Of a stretch of DNA of 38,707 nt, positions 1 through 10,391 are shown in pieces. The stretch's first letter is position 1, and each line of letters starts with the position of its first letter. Below the pieces are notes generated by a model. It did not search any database, had not been told where the DNA came from, and worked only from the letters and a program-made list of their open reading frames with translations. This DNA is from Trichosphaerium sp. ATCC 40318 (lineage: Eukaryota; Discosea; Flabellinia; Trichosidae), in the NCBI GenBank assembly GCA_038496445.1, contig JALMLS010000251.1:1-38707 (forward strand). The letters run 5' to 3'. The translations under genes and the position numbers were made by a program.

Positions 1-1911
1 TAACTTTTTGTTGTGACAGGTTCTTCATACGAAGATGTTGAATTGAGGAAAGATACAGATGCAAAACTTGATCCAAAACCCAAGAAGGTATGTTACAAGT
101 GTGGCTGTTTTGTTTTTTCTCACTGTTGTTAATCTCCCTCCCTTAGAATACCTCAAACATAATTATTAATATACTTGACACCCATGTTGCAAGTGATACA
201 CTTCGTTCGTGGGTTGTATACAGTGTACAGTCTACGGTATGTTTATACTTCATGCGTCTTTCGAGTGATTGTAAAATTAGTTTATTTCTCCTTCGGAACG
301 TGTTCATGTTGAGCGTCGTTACAGTGATTTTCTATGGCTTCGTGATAGATTGGCTGGAAAGTATAAATACTACATAATGCCTCCACTACCGCGAAAGGTT
401 CCAGTATCAACAAGTACGTCACCAAAAAGTTAAAGGAACAAAGACAGTTTTCCGACGTTAATGAAATTCAAGACCACTTCACGCTCGTGTTCAGGCAATA
501 TAGAAAGAAGCTGTTACAAATATTCCTTCAACGCATAGCGAATCATAGGGCTTTATCAAAATCAAAAGACTTTAAAAAGTTCTTGCGTGAGCAGGTACGA
601 AAACGTGCAGCAGAGTATTGCAGAATTGAAAGAAGTTGAGGTTTTTTTGGTGGAAATTCTCCTGTGTTGAGTCTTTGGGTGCTGATTGCTCCCTATTAGG
701 ACTATCAAAAAAACTTGAAGAAGGGTACATGGAAAGAATGGGGTCAAAAAAGCACATCAATATTTATGGCTAAGAGTAAGGAAGTGGCAAGTAGGCTTCC
801 ACATATTCACAAAGAAGTTGCTGTTACAACTGGCACTAAAGCAGTAGAAGATGTACGACTACTGCACAATCCCTATCTAAGAGTCTTGGTTATATCCCTG
901 ACATGGACCTAGGAAGATCCTTGGTTTCAAGCTGTAAGAGAACTTACTGAAGGCGCTGCTGTTTCGTTTAGAAAAGTGCGAATTATTTTGGTTTTTACGG
1001 AATATTTTGAGATAACATACTAATTATATTCTGCAGTTGTTAGCTGCATCTCAGATGTTGTCGGCAAAAGAGCGAGGTAAGACATGAGAAAACAGTATTT
1101 TCATAGCAGAAGAATAGATTTCTAAGGAAAAGAAATGTTGCCATGCGTTGAAATTAACTATAAATAGGGTTCAATAAAATATTATCTGCTTTGTCTCAAG
1201 TCAGCGCAGACTTTTCATCTGTCGAAGTTATGGGCAACAGCAATTCTACTTTGTATAAGCCACTAGTCAAGTTATCTGAAGTGGCAGTAAGACTCTAAAT
1301 TTCCATTTTCTCAGCCAACAACGTGTTTCTAACTTTTCTTTTTCAAGGGAAGATTGAGCGAGCTAGAAACAAAATTAGCAGAATCCGAACCTCAAAAATT
1401 TGGGGAAACAGTTGAGGATTTTCTAGGTTACTCCATGGTTGTCAAGGTTTGTACCAAGCGTATAAATTGATTGCCCTCATTTATTCATAATTTATTAATA
1501 GGCTGCACTACATAAGCGATATGTAATGATGCTTCAATTGGAAGAACAACAAAAAGTTAGAGGAAAAAGAAAAGGAACATTGATTGAAACAAAACTAGAC
1601 CAAGAGCGTGTTCTTAATTCAGCTGAAGGATTCTTCGAGGTCAGTACTTTATTTACACCAATGTTACAGCACTACCTATTTTAATCATCTGCATTTAGGC
1701 CGAGTTTAGTCATTATTCAACGAAACAAAAGTTTGATAGGATAGCTCAAAGAAATAAGCAGTGTATGCAACAATACATTGACTATAAGCACGAAGACTTT
1801 ATTACAGCTATGGTAGATATGGCTGATCTTCATATACTTTGTTCAGAACAACGAATGCTTGCATGGAAGGAACTAGAAGAATCTTTAAACGCAAACCCAC
1901 CACCCTATTAG
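1..1911 (+). CDS. PX-BAR sorting nexin (SNX1/2/Vps5-like), 5' end outside window
   Basis: Spliced gene entering the window with an exon at 20-88. The PX domain spans about 147-596: DTLRSWVVYSV, then RRYSDFLWLRDRLAGKYKY with the PX arginine-tyrosine core and the PPLP loop, then LLQIFLQRIANH and FKKFLREQ. The BAR half follows in exons at about 700-852, 912-980, 1036-1077, 1170-1286, 1349-1447, 1502-1639 and 1699-1911, rich in heptad-like helices (KILSALSQVSADFSSVEVMG; AWKELEESLNA). Family role: PX binds phosphoinositide and the BAR dimer senses curvature on endosomes, typically in retromer/ESCPE tubules. Introns are 45-100 nt, GT-AG, phase-consistent; the intron at 389-438 interrupts the PX loop. 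The protein ends in NPPPY, which fits a PPxY WW-binding motif. The upstream N-terminus is missing. Sure of the PX-BAR assignment, less so of the subfamily. Confidence 0.86.
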
Positions 1912-2101
1912 ATAGAAAAATAAACACGAGAATCCTCAGACAAAGTCACTTACCCATTGCCTCAATGTGAATTTTGTTGCTAGTTGGATTGAGTACTTCT
2001 TTTAGAGCGTTTTTGACATGATAAAAACTCAGTTTAAGGTTACATTCCAACTTAGTAAATTACTATGAATCAACAGAATTATTTTCTTTATTGTTATGAA
2101 A

Positions 2102-2841
2102 CTACTGACCTGGGAAGTCGCAACATGGTATGCCGCAAATATACAGGGTTTGCATAGGTGCTGGTCTCCTTTTTCTTTTTCTTCTCCTTGTCTTCTTTGT
2201 TGGCTCTTCAGTTCCTTCTTTCTTATCATTTTTTTCCTTCTCTGACTTTTCGTCTTTGTCAACTTCCATTGCATCGTCCTTTGTATTCTCCTTCTGTTCT
2301 TCCTCTTCCTTAGCCTTCTGCGCTGCTTCCGTTAACTCTTTCTCATGCGCTGTATCGTAGCGCTCGGCAATGAAACCATCAAGTTCCTTGAGACATTCGT
2401 TGACATCTACTCTAAGAGCATTGTATTCAGCAATATCATTTTCTTTGTAGTATTCTTCAAGTGCTTCATCAAGATTCTTTCGAAATATTTGCAAAGCAAT
2501 AACGAATATCTCTTCAGATAGAACTCCGTTATGTTCTTTTGCGATATCTACGATCGTATCATAATGAGTGCATAGCTGATTAAGTGATCCAGTGAACACA
2601 GGGCTTAGAAACTAAAAAGCGTTAGTTTTTTGAATGACATGATTGATGAATACAAAGTTAAAGAATGTACTTCGATCTGCTTCAAAAAAAAAAAATAACT
2701 GGTCAACTCGATGAGTTTAATGTGTTATACTTGAGTACATATTACCTTATCATCTCCTATGATTGGTTGGTTTATAAAATACTTTTCAATTTCACCCATT
2801 CTATCAATTATCGAATCACGCGTTGGTATTTCATCCTCCAT
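2102..2841 (-). CDS. Small charged protein with basic NLS-like tail, unknown family
   Basis: Two exons are supported: 2746-2841 (start MEDEIPTRDSIIDRMGEIEK) and 2104-2611, joined in phase across an intron with GTAATA donor and TTTTAG acceptor (FINQPIIGDDK then FLSPVFTGSLNQL). The first ~110 residues look helical and acidic (EALEEYYKENDIAEYNALR), followed by a Lys/Glu-rich low-complexity stretch and a basic run KKTRRRKRKRRPAP that would serve as a nuclear localisation signal. The end is uncertain: reading through gives a stop at 2102-2104, but a GTCAGT donor lies at the same place, so a short last exon beyond about 2057 is possible. I do not recognise the family; a chromatin or transcription complex subunit would fit the composition but is only inference. 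It runs tail-to-tail with the sorting nexin. Confidence 0.6.
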
Positions 2842-2956
2842 ACTTGTAGAAATAAGTGTACTTGTTCAGTTTCTTATTGTGTTGCGTTGATGATTAGTTA
2901 AAAATAAAATGAGCAGATTGATTGAAACCAAAAAAAATGAAGGTTACGAGTTAAGT

Positions 2957-3065
2957 GGCAGTAAGCAGGAATTGAACCCGCACGATATGCAATTTCGCCT
3001 AACAGATAGCGTCAACCATGACAAGGTGAACCACCACTAGTGGCCTTCAAACGAAATCTGTCCCT
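2957..3065 (-). other. tRNA-like sequence with B box, degenerate cloverleaf
   Basis: On the minus strand 2965-2981 reads GCGGG-TTCAATT-CCTGC, a good T arm/B box, followed by TTACTGCCA like an acceptor 3' strand. Upstream there is tagtggtggttcacc that resembles a D-arm/A box, but I cannot fold a clean D or anticodon arm. The best 5' acceptor (GCAGGGA at about 3060) pairs with one mismatch and would give a gene of about 108 nt. It may be a tRNA with an intron, a tRNA pseudogene or the head of a tRNA-derived SINE. The permuted-tRNA layout was considered but no 5' half follows the 3' half. Confidence 0.35.
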
Positions 3066-3303
3066 GCAATTGATCCAACTGCAAGTGAATGTAATCTGTA
3101 AAAACTTTCCAAAACACAACGTTCTTTACCACAAGTTGTACGTGCATGCAGCTAGACATGTGATTTGTAGTGAAGCTGTGGCATTAAGCGAACTTTCAGG
3201 CAATGACTGTTTTTGACATTTACGTTTCCGCCTATCATTGTTACTTCCTTTAGCCTAGACCTCTTACATACCAAATAAACCACATTATATTAACCTACGT
3301 GTC

Positions 3304-6001
3304 ATGTGGGGTGTAACGCAGGTATGCATTTAAACCGTTTTATTCACATTGTAATTATCTCAGGCGCTTGGTGATTTGACTGGAACATCGAAACAACCTT
3401 CAAGACGCGTAGAATTGACAAAACCTCTCAAAGATGTTCAAAACAAGATTTTACGCGTTGCCGAAGGCTCAGTTCTTGTGTGGGACGCTCAAATATCGTT
3501 TGAAGACATAGACGATCCTAGGTTGGCAACGTTACCAATAATCGCGTCTTTACCAGCCCTAGACTGTGGAATGGTAAATTAGATTTTGTGCCTTTACAGC
3601 CAAACCGCATTTCAGACGCTCTCGCTTTTATAAGCCGAACAAAGCACCAAAACATCGTCTTTTATATCCGTACGGAGTGTCAAGTGTCATACGTATACTT
3701 AACGGCTGGAAAGAGGTGGCTTGTGGCGTGTGGGCAAGTTGTGTCAGCCAGATTTTGTCGTTAAGAGATTGGGATACTATTACCACTTTTGTTGGTATTC
3801 CACCAACGTTACCTTGGCCTGGTCCAACACCTGCAAGTGCGTACATGCAATATATAAATAGCAATCGCGTTAGGGTAAGCTCTAAACGTCATAATAGCTA
3901 TAATGCCTTTGTATGACTTCAAGGATCCAGATGTAATGCTTTTCAATTATTGGCAGCCTGATTGCATTCCACCAATCATTATAGCTCACGACCTAGCGTC
4001 AGCATTGAATCCTCTTGGAAAGTAAGTACCACATATACCATTTCATTGGCCTCCAGTCTAATTGAAGTAGAATTGAGCCAACCAACGTACCACAACCACT
4101 AGTAGTATGTTTAACATGTCACCTGTCAAAAAGTATTCACTTGCCCTTCTTAGAAATACACAAAACGAGCATCAACTGGTTTATTAAAACTATTTGCATC
4201 TCTTGATATAGCCGTAGACTGTTTCGCTCTTGGGCCTGCAGCCAAGGTGTTTGGCTATTCGTTAAGAGAACGACTTGCTTTTGAACCACCCGCAAGCACA
4301 GCTAACAGAGTTTCCTTTGTTATCATTGATCGAGTACACAAACCTATATCAGCAACATCTAATAGCGCATACAGGGAATAGATTTGGTGGCGCCTATCGA
4401 ATCTGCTACATTGTTGGACAAAGTACAAATGATGGCCAATGTACGCACTCAAAACGTAATGATTTTGCGCTAAAACTTTTTTTTCTTAGGGTGAAAAGGC
4501 ACCCACGTGGCTTCACATGAATAAACATGTAGAAAAAGACTATAAACTTGATGAATCTGTTCCTACACCATCTGTGTATATACAAAATCTATTAGAGGGT
4601 GTGAATACTGATGACGTCTTGGCAAAGCTCTCAAAGAGGCTCGAACTCAAAAAACAAGCACAGGTAATCACAAGTAATTGGTAAATTGTCTTTACCTTAT
4701 TTAGTTGCAAGAAGCTCCACTAGCAAGGCTCTCACAAGCGCTTGAAATACTCTCTGAAAGTAATGGGACTGCGTACCAAGATGTAGATGCTGTTTCGTGG
4801 GCTACACTCGCAGCTTGGGCTGCTTATAAAGAAGGTACAATAAAATAACACAATGCGAAGCGTTATTAATCTTTGTTGGTATTAGACACAGTACCATTTT
4901 TAAAACGCAGACGCAATGTCATTGATGCAGTAATGCGTTATGATACAAAAGAGAATGCTATTCAACGCCTTATTACAGCCCTGAAGCAAAATGGTACTTT
5001 CGGTTTTTTTGTTTGGAATTTTGTAACTGATTAAGCTTCGATGTCCCCCAACTTACTTATGTATAGCACCAATGGTCACTACGGATATTCTTTTGTGTAG
5101 TATCCTTGCGTTTTCTTTACATGGAGCTAAAGACATATCTTGGGATGAGCAAAGAGATCTTAAGGTTTTTTTGGTGGAAGCTCTAATTTCTAAGGACCAA
5201 AGTGATGCTGTGCGAGAATTTGCTTTATTTCAAAAACTCAAGTCTCGTAGGATAAATGGTTACTTGGGGATGCACTAGCTAAAGACTTAAAAGCATTCTG
5301 GGATAGCAAGGGAGAAACAGAAGTATTTACTTAATTCTGTAATAAAGTTCGCTCAGCCTTCTTAGGAAAACCACGTGGCTCAACAAATACGTCTCGTAGT
5401 TGAGGATAAAGTTGATGATGTACTTTCGAAGCTTATGGCTGTAAAAGATGCTCGTAAAGACTTGAGACAATACAGGCATGTGGAAAGTTGTATAGAAGTT
5501 GACAGACTAACTGTTTTATAAAGGAACTTACATCCAGGAAAATACGAAAGTGTAATTTCTCAATTCATATACGATTTGCTAGACCCTCGCAAACCTGAGC
5601 TACTTGGAGTAAAGCCTATAGCCTCAGTATCTATAAGTGGATTGCTTAACAGAGGGTTTAGTAGCTTAGGTCTAAAGAACAGAGATAGACCAACAGACAA
5701 CAAAGTTGTATCCTTTTTTCGTTTGGTTTCTAGAAACTGTTGTTAACACTACAGTCTTCTTTCTATTTATCTATCCTTAACAGATCAGATAATTCTTCAT
5801 TTTATTGGTGGCATATCTTGGAGAGAAATTTACGATATAAGAAAGGCAGCAAAAGATAAAGAAGAACACCAGGCACGTTTTTGATGTTTTCTTCTAATTT
5901 TCTCGTTTACTTCTACAAAAATAACTGTACCACAGATAATAATAATGGCGGATATAATCAATAAACCTAAGCAAGTGCTACAGTCCCTTTTTTGCAAGTA
6001 A
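3304..6001 (+). CDS. Sec1/Munc18-family (SM) protein, SCFD2/Sly1-like
   Basis: About a dozen exons from ATG at 3304. Recognisable SM landmarks: SVLVWDAQ near the N-terminus; ALGPAAKVFGYSLRERLAFE at about 4228-4285; VIIDR followed after an intron (4334-4381) by DLVAPIESATLLDK, the SM 'DR-x-DLVxP' block; and the C-terminal RPTDNKV (about 5690) then IILHFIGGISWREI (5786-5828), the 'RPxx...vvGGis..E' signature. A last exon near 5943-6001 (ADIINKPKQVLQSLF) matches the SM tail. SM proteins clasp SNARE bundles to drive membrane fusion. Three junctions (3573/3600, 4021/4154, 4333/4382) and one exon interior (about 5253) each lack one base next to a homopolymer; fixing one base restores frame each time. 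Either the sequence is under-called or the gene is decaying; the excellent conservation elsewhere favours under-calling. SCFD2-like is my best subfamily guess. Confidence 0.72.
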
Positions 6002-6218
6002 AGTATAATAATAAGAGATTTATCACCAAAACCTCTGACGATTAAAAATACATACTTACTTTCTATACTGGGAACTCACGTACTATTCTGTTTCATATTA
6101 TTCTCCATGTACATTATACACCATCAAATTTAGTGTCGTGGCTATCTGTAACAAGTGTATATCAGAATAAGTAAAGTCTAATAGCGAAATCACAGCTTTT
6201 TTATTTCCTCAGATTTAT
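6002..6218. other. Intergenic, AT-rich
   Basis: No ORF, repeat or RNA gene is visible; convergent 3' ends of the SM gene and the minus-strand fragment flank it. Confidence 0.5.
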
Positions 6219-6530
6219 TTATTGAACTTTTAAATAGAATTTCCCATATTTTTCCATTCGAGAATCGTACACGATTGTCTTGTCATTTTTCCTCACAAGC
6301 GTCACTACGTAATGGTAAGATTTTAATTTGTAAAGGTTTCTGTTGGTAACACCACAAACAAGAAATGTGAAACTACAATTGCATCCACAACTTTGATTGT
6401 AGAGTCTAACGCTGTTATACAAAAAACGAACCTTCCGTAGGATCAACACCGTAGCCACTCTCCAAAATCTTTGCTAGGCAGCTGTGTTTATCATGAAGAT
6501 CGTATATTGTAAAGTTAGTTGACACCAGAG
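6219..6530 (-). pseudogene. Coding-like fragment, unknown family, broken by repeat island
   Basis: Minus-strand codons run from about 6530 (FTIYDLHDKHSCLAKILESG, then YGVDPTEG) and, after a one-base frame change at the T run around 6421, continue as LYNQSCGCNCSFTFLVCG and DKTIVYDSRMEKYGKFY to a stop at 6219. The clustered cysteines and hydrophobic core suggest a real folded protein rather than a shadow ORF. The upstream side abuts the GC-rich repeat island at 6530, with no obvious acceptor, so the 5' part may have been separated by insertion. It may belong with the coding-like exon at 6.93-7.24 kb on the same strand. Family not recognised. Confidence 0.3.
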
Positions 6531-6697
6531 ATGGCAGAAATACCAGTCCGAACCGGTTACGGACCGAAACGCAACAGACCGGTCTGTAAACGGTCCAAAC
6601 GGTCCGCTGTCGTACCCTTGGAAAACCGGAAAAATAGCCGAAAGGAATTTTTGTCAAAGGGTACTCCCTTGGATTTTTATCGGTCCAAACGGTCCTA
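6530..6697. repeat. GC-rich repeat island, possible non-autonomous transposon remnant
   Basis: This short block is much richer in GC than its surroundings. It contains a perfect 14-bp palindrome ACAGACCGGTCTGT at 6574-6587 and a 15-bp direct repeat CGGTCCAAACGGTCC at 6591-6605 and 6681-6695, with internal half-sites (CGGTCC/GGACCG) in both orientations. It separates coding-like minus-strand sequence from its upstream side. I see no transposase; a MITE or SINE-like remnant is an inference. Confidence 0.4.
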
Positions 6698-6858
6698 TCA
6701 CTAGATCTCAGAGGCCTCCATCCATTGACCTACTCACTGTGTGCATGCATAAGGTGGCTATACACTTTTGTGGCCCGTTTGAATTTCACTTTCTTTTTAT
6801 GAGCCTAAAATAGTTTAGAAACTATTATTTCGCATAAGTAATGCCCTGATACATTTGT

Positions 6859-7238
6859 CTACGCGCACAAAGTAATAGAAAGAGGTTTGGGTGAAAGTGT
6901 AGTGGTACTACTAAAAAAGGGTATAAGTATCTGCTTTTTTGTCTGCACGAGGTCCTTAGAGCCTATTAACCATACGTCAATGTATCCACATGCTTGGGTT
7001 GGTAAGTGGGCACCAGAATATTCAATATAATCGATGATTTCTCTGTGCACGTTGAATTTTATTTTAATAGTAAACTGGTAGTTGTTATCGGAGTCAGAGT
7101 AAGCAACCTGTACAGTACAAACGTTATCTTTAGTGTACAGCATCTTAACATATGCTTGCCTTGAAATCGTAGGTTAACGCTTTGTTTAAGATGAACGTCC
7201 AAAGAAGTACGTTTACAATTTTGTGTTGTAGCGCACAT
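6859..7238 (-). CDS. Hypothetical protein exon(s), unknown family
   Basis: A minus-strand reading frame gives VQVAYSDSDNNYQFTIKIKF, NVHREIIDYIEYSGAHLP and CGYIDVWLIGSKDL, with alternating hydrophobic residues typical of beta strands. A possible first exon begins MCATTQNCK at 7238 and ends at a GTACTT donor; an acceptor TTTCAAG at about 7168 opens the main exon. One base is missing to join the phases. The frame runs to a stop at 6859 but the last part (after KDLVQTKKQ) looks like intron read-through, so the true exon probably ends near 6950. No family recognised; a beta-sandwich or lectin-like fold is speculation. Confidence 0.35.
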
Positions 7239-8622
7239 GGTACTAGCAGGGAAGAGGTGTCCTCAAAGTATGTTGTGCATCAAGAAGTAGTAGCAAGAAG
7301 AGCTCTCGTAGAGCGAAATCGGACGACAAGTCTCCAAAAAGGAAGAGACGTCTTCTAAATCTAGCAAGTCCTCTAAAGAGTAAAGTGTAGAGTAACGTGA
7401 TGCCAAGAACTGGAGTTCTGTACGATCAACAGCCAATACATGGTTCACAGAAGACTTTTGTTGTGATTTCGCTCAATTTCAGACAATAATAAGCGCATTG
7501 AGCAACTGTTTTCGAAAAGTATGAAATTACCTTTTTTTTATTTTCCGTTACTAAACTACTACACCACGCACAAACCAAACTCGAAATCCGCGTATATAAT
7601 CCAAAAAGCATCAATAATGCGTAAATATGTCGTGGCTATCGTGTAGGAGGGTTTTAGAAGAAATTCGCAAAAACCACAATTAAATTTTGATCAAAATAGT
7701 GATCAATAAAAGGATTTTGGTTTCAATTCATTAGTAGAATCCGTCTACGCAGGTTCCGAGCGGCTCCACACGTCCTCTGAAGAGTACCCTGTTTCACCAA
7801 GGGGTAGCAGGGCATACGGAACGGAACGCCCGCAAGTATATTAACAATCTGCTTGCAATGCGCGGCTGACGATATTCCCAGCAAGGCTATGGTTGTCTTG
7901 TCAGAGTTGTTGGTGGTGATGAGAAAGGCTCTGGTCGAAAGACAATTTTTGCACCTTTTTATGTTAGTTTAAGGTTGTTTGATTTTCCGTACGTTAACCT
8001 TACGTCCAAGCCGCGTTTGGGACGGGCGAACTCCAAAAAAATAGGGTTTTTGGTTTTAAACGTCTGTAGCTCGGTTGAGTTGTGGAATGTATGACTGCTG
8101 CCTTAGATGAAAGCATTGAGAATCAAAATTAGAACGGCACGGTACATTCTTGGCGCGGTTGGTCACGAGATCTGTCATATCCTTGCCACAGCTGGTTCGT
8201 AACAACGTGAGCTCCATTAGAGCTTATGGGTTTTTGTAAGCCGGCTCTTAAAAAAAGCGGTACTACTTGCAAGTGATTATGTGGTGTTTTGCGCAAAACG
8301 TACCATCCTTCTCTGTCCGCACATGAGAAAGTCGTTTCCATACGAGATTTAGGCCCAAGTATTTCTCCGCTCAATTTTTAACAAGGGTAACCTATCTCTA
8401 CGCAGTGCGAGTAAGAAAGCAGATATTGGCGTAAATAGGTTTAAAGAAAAGCGGCTTCTGAAACGCACAAACTACAAGGCACCACGGTGTTATGAATTAT
8501 ATCGCGATTTGTAGAAAAGAAGACTGGCCAAGAAGCGCTCTGCTATCTAAAAACTAACGTCAGCATGATACACCATACTAGAATATGTTAACACGTTCGC
8601 GTTCATGGTTACTGCTGAATAT
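7239..8622. other. Gene-poor stretch with coding-like scraps
   Basis: No complete gene is supported. About 7290-7385 on the plus strand encodes Lys/Ser/Arg-rich residues (SKKSSRRAKSDDKSPKRKR, then after a frame change SSKSSKSSKE and a stop), which could be a decayed basic tail. About 7735-7905 on the minus strand is open for roughly 55 codons (ILAGVPFRMPCYPLVKQG) without a recognisable family. The remainder shows nothing I can support. Confidence 0.3.
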
Positions 8623-8791
8623 ACCATCCGTGTTCTGCTAAGGATGATTACTCACATTGAATGAAGTAAATTGTGCAGGTAGCACCTAGCTATGTACAGT
8701 ATGTGTCAATCAAAACGTTGGGGAGCTAAATATTCGCGTAGATACGTCGATAACCTTATACGTATCGTAGACACGCTAGCGCAGGTACATA
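8623..8791. repeat. Scrambled partial copy of the 18.09-18.26 kb gene region
   Basis: 8623-8674 matches 18204-18263 in the same orientation (ACCATCCGTGTTCTGCTA ... CATTGAATGAAGTAAATTG) with an 8-10 bp indel. 8679-8791 matches 18092-18203 in inverted orientation with few mismatches. At 18 kb these segments are exon and intron of the BAR-like gene, so this is a genomic (not mRNA-derived) copy with an internal inversion at about 8675. Confidence 0.75.
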
Positions 8792-8933
8792 GCTCTTTTT
8801 TTTTTTTGGCGTGAATCCGTGTTCATTCATTATCGGAATAATGATACTTGTCTTAAAAGATTAAACTTAAATTCGGATCGTGTCTTCTTGATATCAACTC
8901 GTCAAGACTACTTTACCACCTGACAATACCGAC

Positions 8934-9512
8934 ATGAGCACAAACAACAGGTGCGGCTCACAGCGACGCTTTTGCGCGTTTGTAACACGTCATTTAGAAG
9001 AGTCAGACCTAAGAAGTATACACCAATTATTGTATCCCAAGAAGAAAGAGAGTACGTTGACGTCCAATTCTAATTTTATTTGTGCTTGTTTTGTGATATT
9101 AACCTTTGGACCATAGAATGATGACAGGGCTAAGACCCAAGCCAAAATACAAACTACTGGTGCGAGACCAAGTTACTCTAGGTTCTTAGTCTTTTTGTTT
9201 TTGTAGTTCCCGCCGACAGATGTTATTTTGGCCGGTTTCTCGCTACAGAAGTTTATTGTGAAAGAGCTGAACGAAAAGTCAGCAAACGTTTTAAAAACGA
9301 GAAGTAACATCCACTTTAAAACCCTACAGAGGTGGTTACAGTTTATGCGAGACGACCCTAACGCTGTCTTGCTAAGAAATGCGATAAGAAAACCAGTTAT
9401 CAACGAGCTCTTGAAACAACGCAACGACTTATATCACCCAAGGGGAGCTTTTAACCTGGACATAATGCAGGAGTGTGTTGATATAATTGTTCGTGTCCTC
9501 AATGAACAATGA
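8934..9512 (+). CDS. Family-1 lineage-specific protein with HEPN-like R-x4-H motif
   Basis: Three exons. Exon 1 starts MSTNNRCGSQRRF at 8934 and ends before the GTACGT at about 9052. Exon 2 (about 9116-9160) encodes MTGLRPKPKYKLL. Exon 3 (9210-9512) encodes DVILAGFSLQKFIVKELNEK, SANVLKTRSNIHFKTLQRW and, near the end, LLKQRNDLYHPRGAFNLD then IIVRVLNEQ and stop. Intron positions match the paralogue at 32197-32783 exactly. RNDLYH (9420-9437) fits the R-x4-H catalytic signature of HEPN RNases and sits between two predicted helices as in that fold; this is motif evidence only. Exon 1 to exon 2 lacks one base for phase. The 5' flank (a CGGATC...TCAAGACT..TTTAC block) and 3' flank (AATAAACGTATTAT) are also shared with the 32-kb copy, so whole gene units were duplicated. 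Confidence 0.7.
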
Positions 9513-10391
9513 GTTTGTAGAATAAACGTATTATATTTATGGTTCACAAAGTTGTATTTGCTGCCTGTGTGTTTACTTGCTTTTCAAGCAGTACGAGTAG
9601 TTGACGACATGTTGCATTGTTTAACAATTGAGTTACTCACAGGCTTGGTGAAAGACCATTTGAATAGGTTGAACTACCCGCATACGTATGAAAAACGATT
9701 ATGTCAAATAAGTGGAACGGCCAACCACGTAGCGTGCTATTAGATCACGTTATAAGTGCATTGCTACCAGAACAATAAACTCTCCTTAGGTCGAACTTGA
9801 AGGATTTGGCATGGAACATGGGTAAAACAATTTTAATGACAATCCGTTTATTAGTTTGTTATTGTTCACCAAAACATTAGGCCAGGTTACGAGTAATGAC
9901 AAATAAAAATGGAATTTGTCCGTCGTCTTTTTTATCAACAATCCTATGTCATTACCTTCCATTACACTTCCAGTTGTACGATGCCGGCACCAGAGAAAAC
10001 GTTTTGCGATTTGTAACGTGCAAATGTAGACAGCCGCTGCCGCCTTTACTGAGAATAGCGTCTTCGTCAATCTCAGGCAGCTTCTACGCGTGAGAGAGTG
10101 TTTTCACTAGCCTTGAAACTACGTTAAAGTACACAGTTGGTTCTAAACAATCGCTATTAACATTTTAAAACAGTGTAATGCCGTGGTGTTGGTTGGAATA
10201 GCTGAAAAAAGCGAACAAAGCTAAAAGAAAAAGGACGACAGACAACCCTGGTGTTTTCTACATAATAACACGCCCTTTGCTTGTAATATTATTTATTGAG
10301 TTTTTTTTCGTTCATGGAGGTTTTTTTTTTCTCCGCATGTTTACAAGTATGATAATATAAAAGGTAAAAAGGCGTGTTGAAAAACACACAA
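9513..10391. other. Intergenic; 3' flank of family-1 gene then no recognised gene
   Basis: 9513-9660 is recognisably homologous to the 3' flank of the 32-kb family-1 gene (GTTTACTTGCTTTTCAA ... GACGACATGTTGCATTGT). Beyond that, short ORFs are present but have no family signal or splice support. Convergent gene ends flank the stretch. Confidence 0.5.

Noticed and set aside
715-912. 65-codon plus-strand ORF starting at 715 as a separate gene.
   Set aside because: It is one exon of the sorting nexin read through its GTACGA donor into the intron.
2957-3065. Circularly permuted tRNA gene as in some red algae.
   Set aside because: No sequence complementary to the acceptor 3' strand and no D arm follows the T arm downstream on that strand.
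6415-6704. ORFs on both strands across the CGGTCC-rich island.
   Set aside because: Composition is driven by the short repeats and palindrome; no splice or family support.
8700-8784. An apparently conserved exon (KYSRRYVDNLIRIVDTLAQ) with mostly silent changes between 8.7 and 18.1 kb, suggesting selection on a second copy.
   Set aside because: At 18.1 kb the first part is intron (GTACAG...GCGTAG) in the gene model, and the intron is as well conserved as the exon, so it is only a recent copy.
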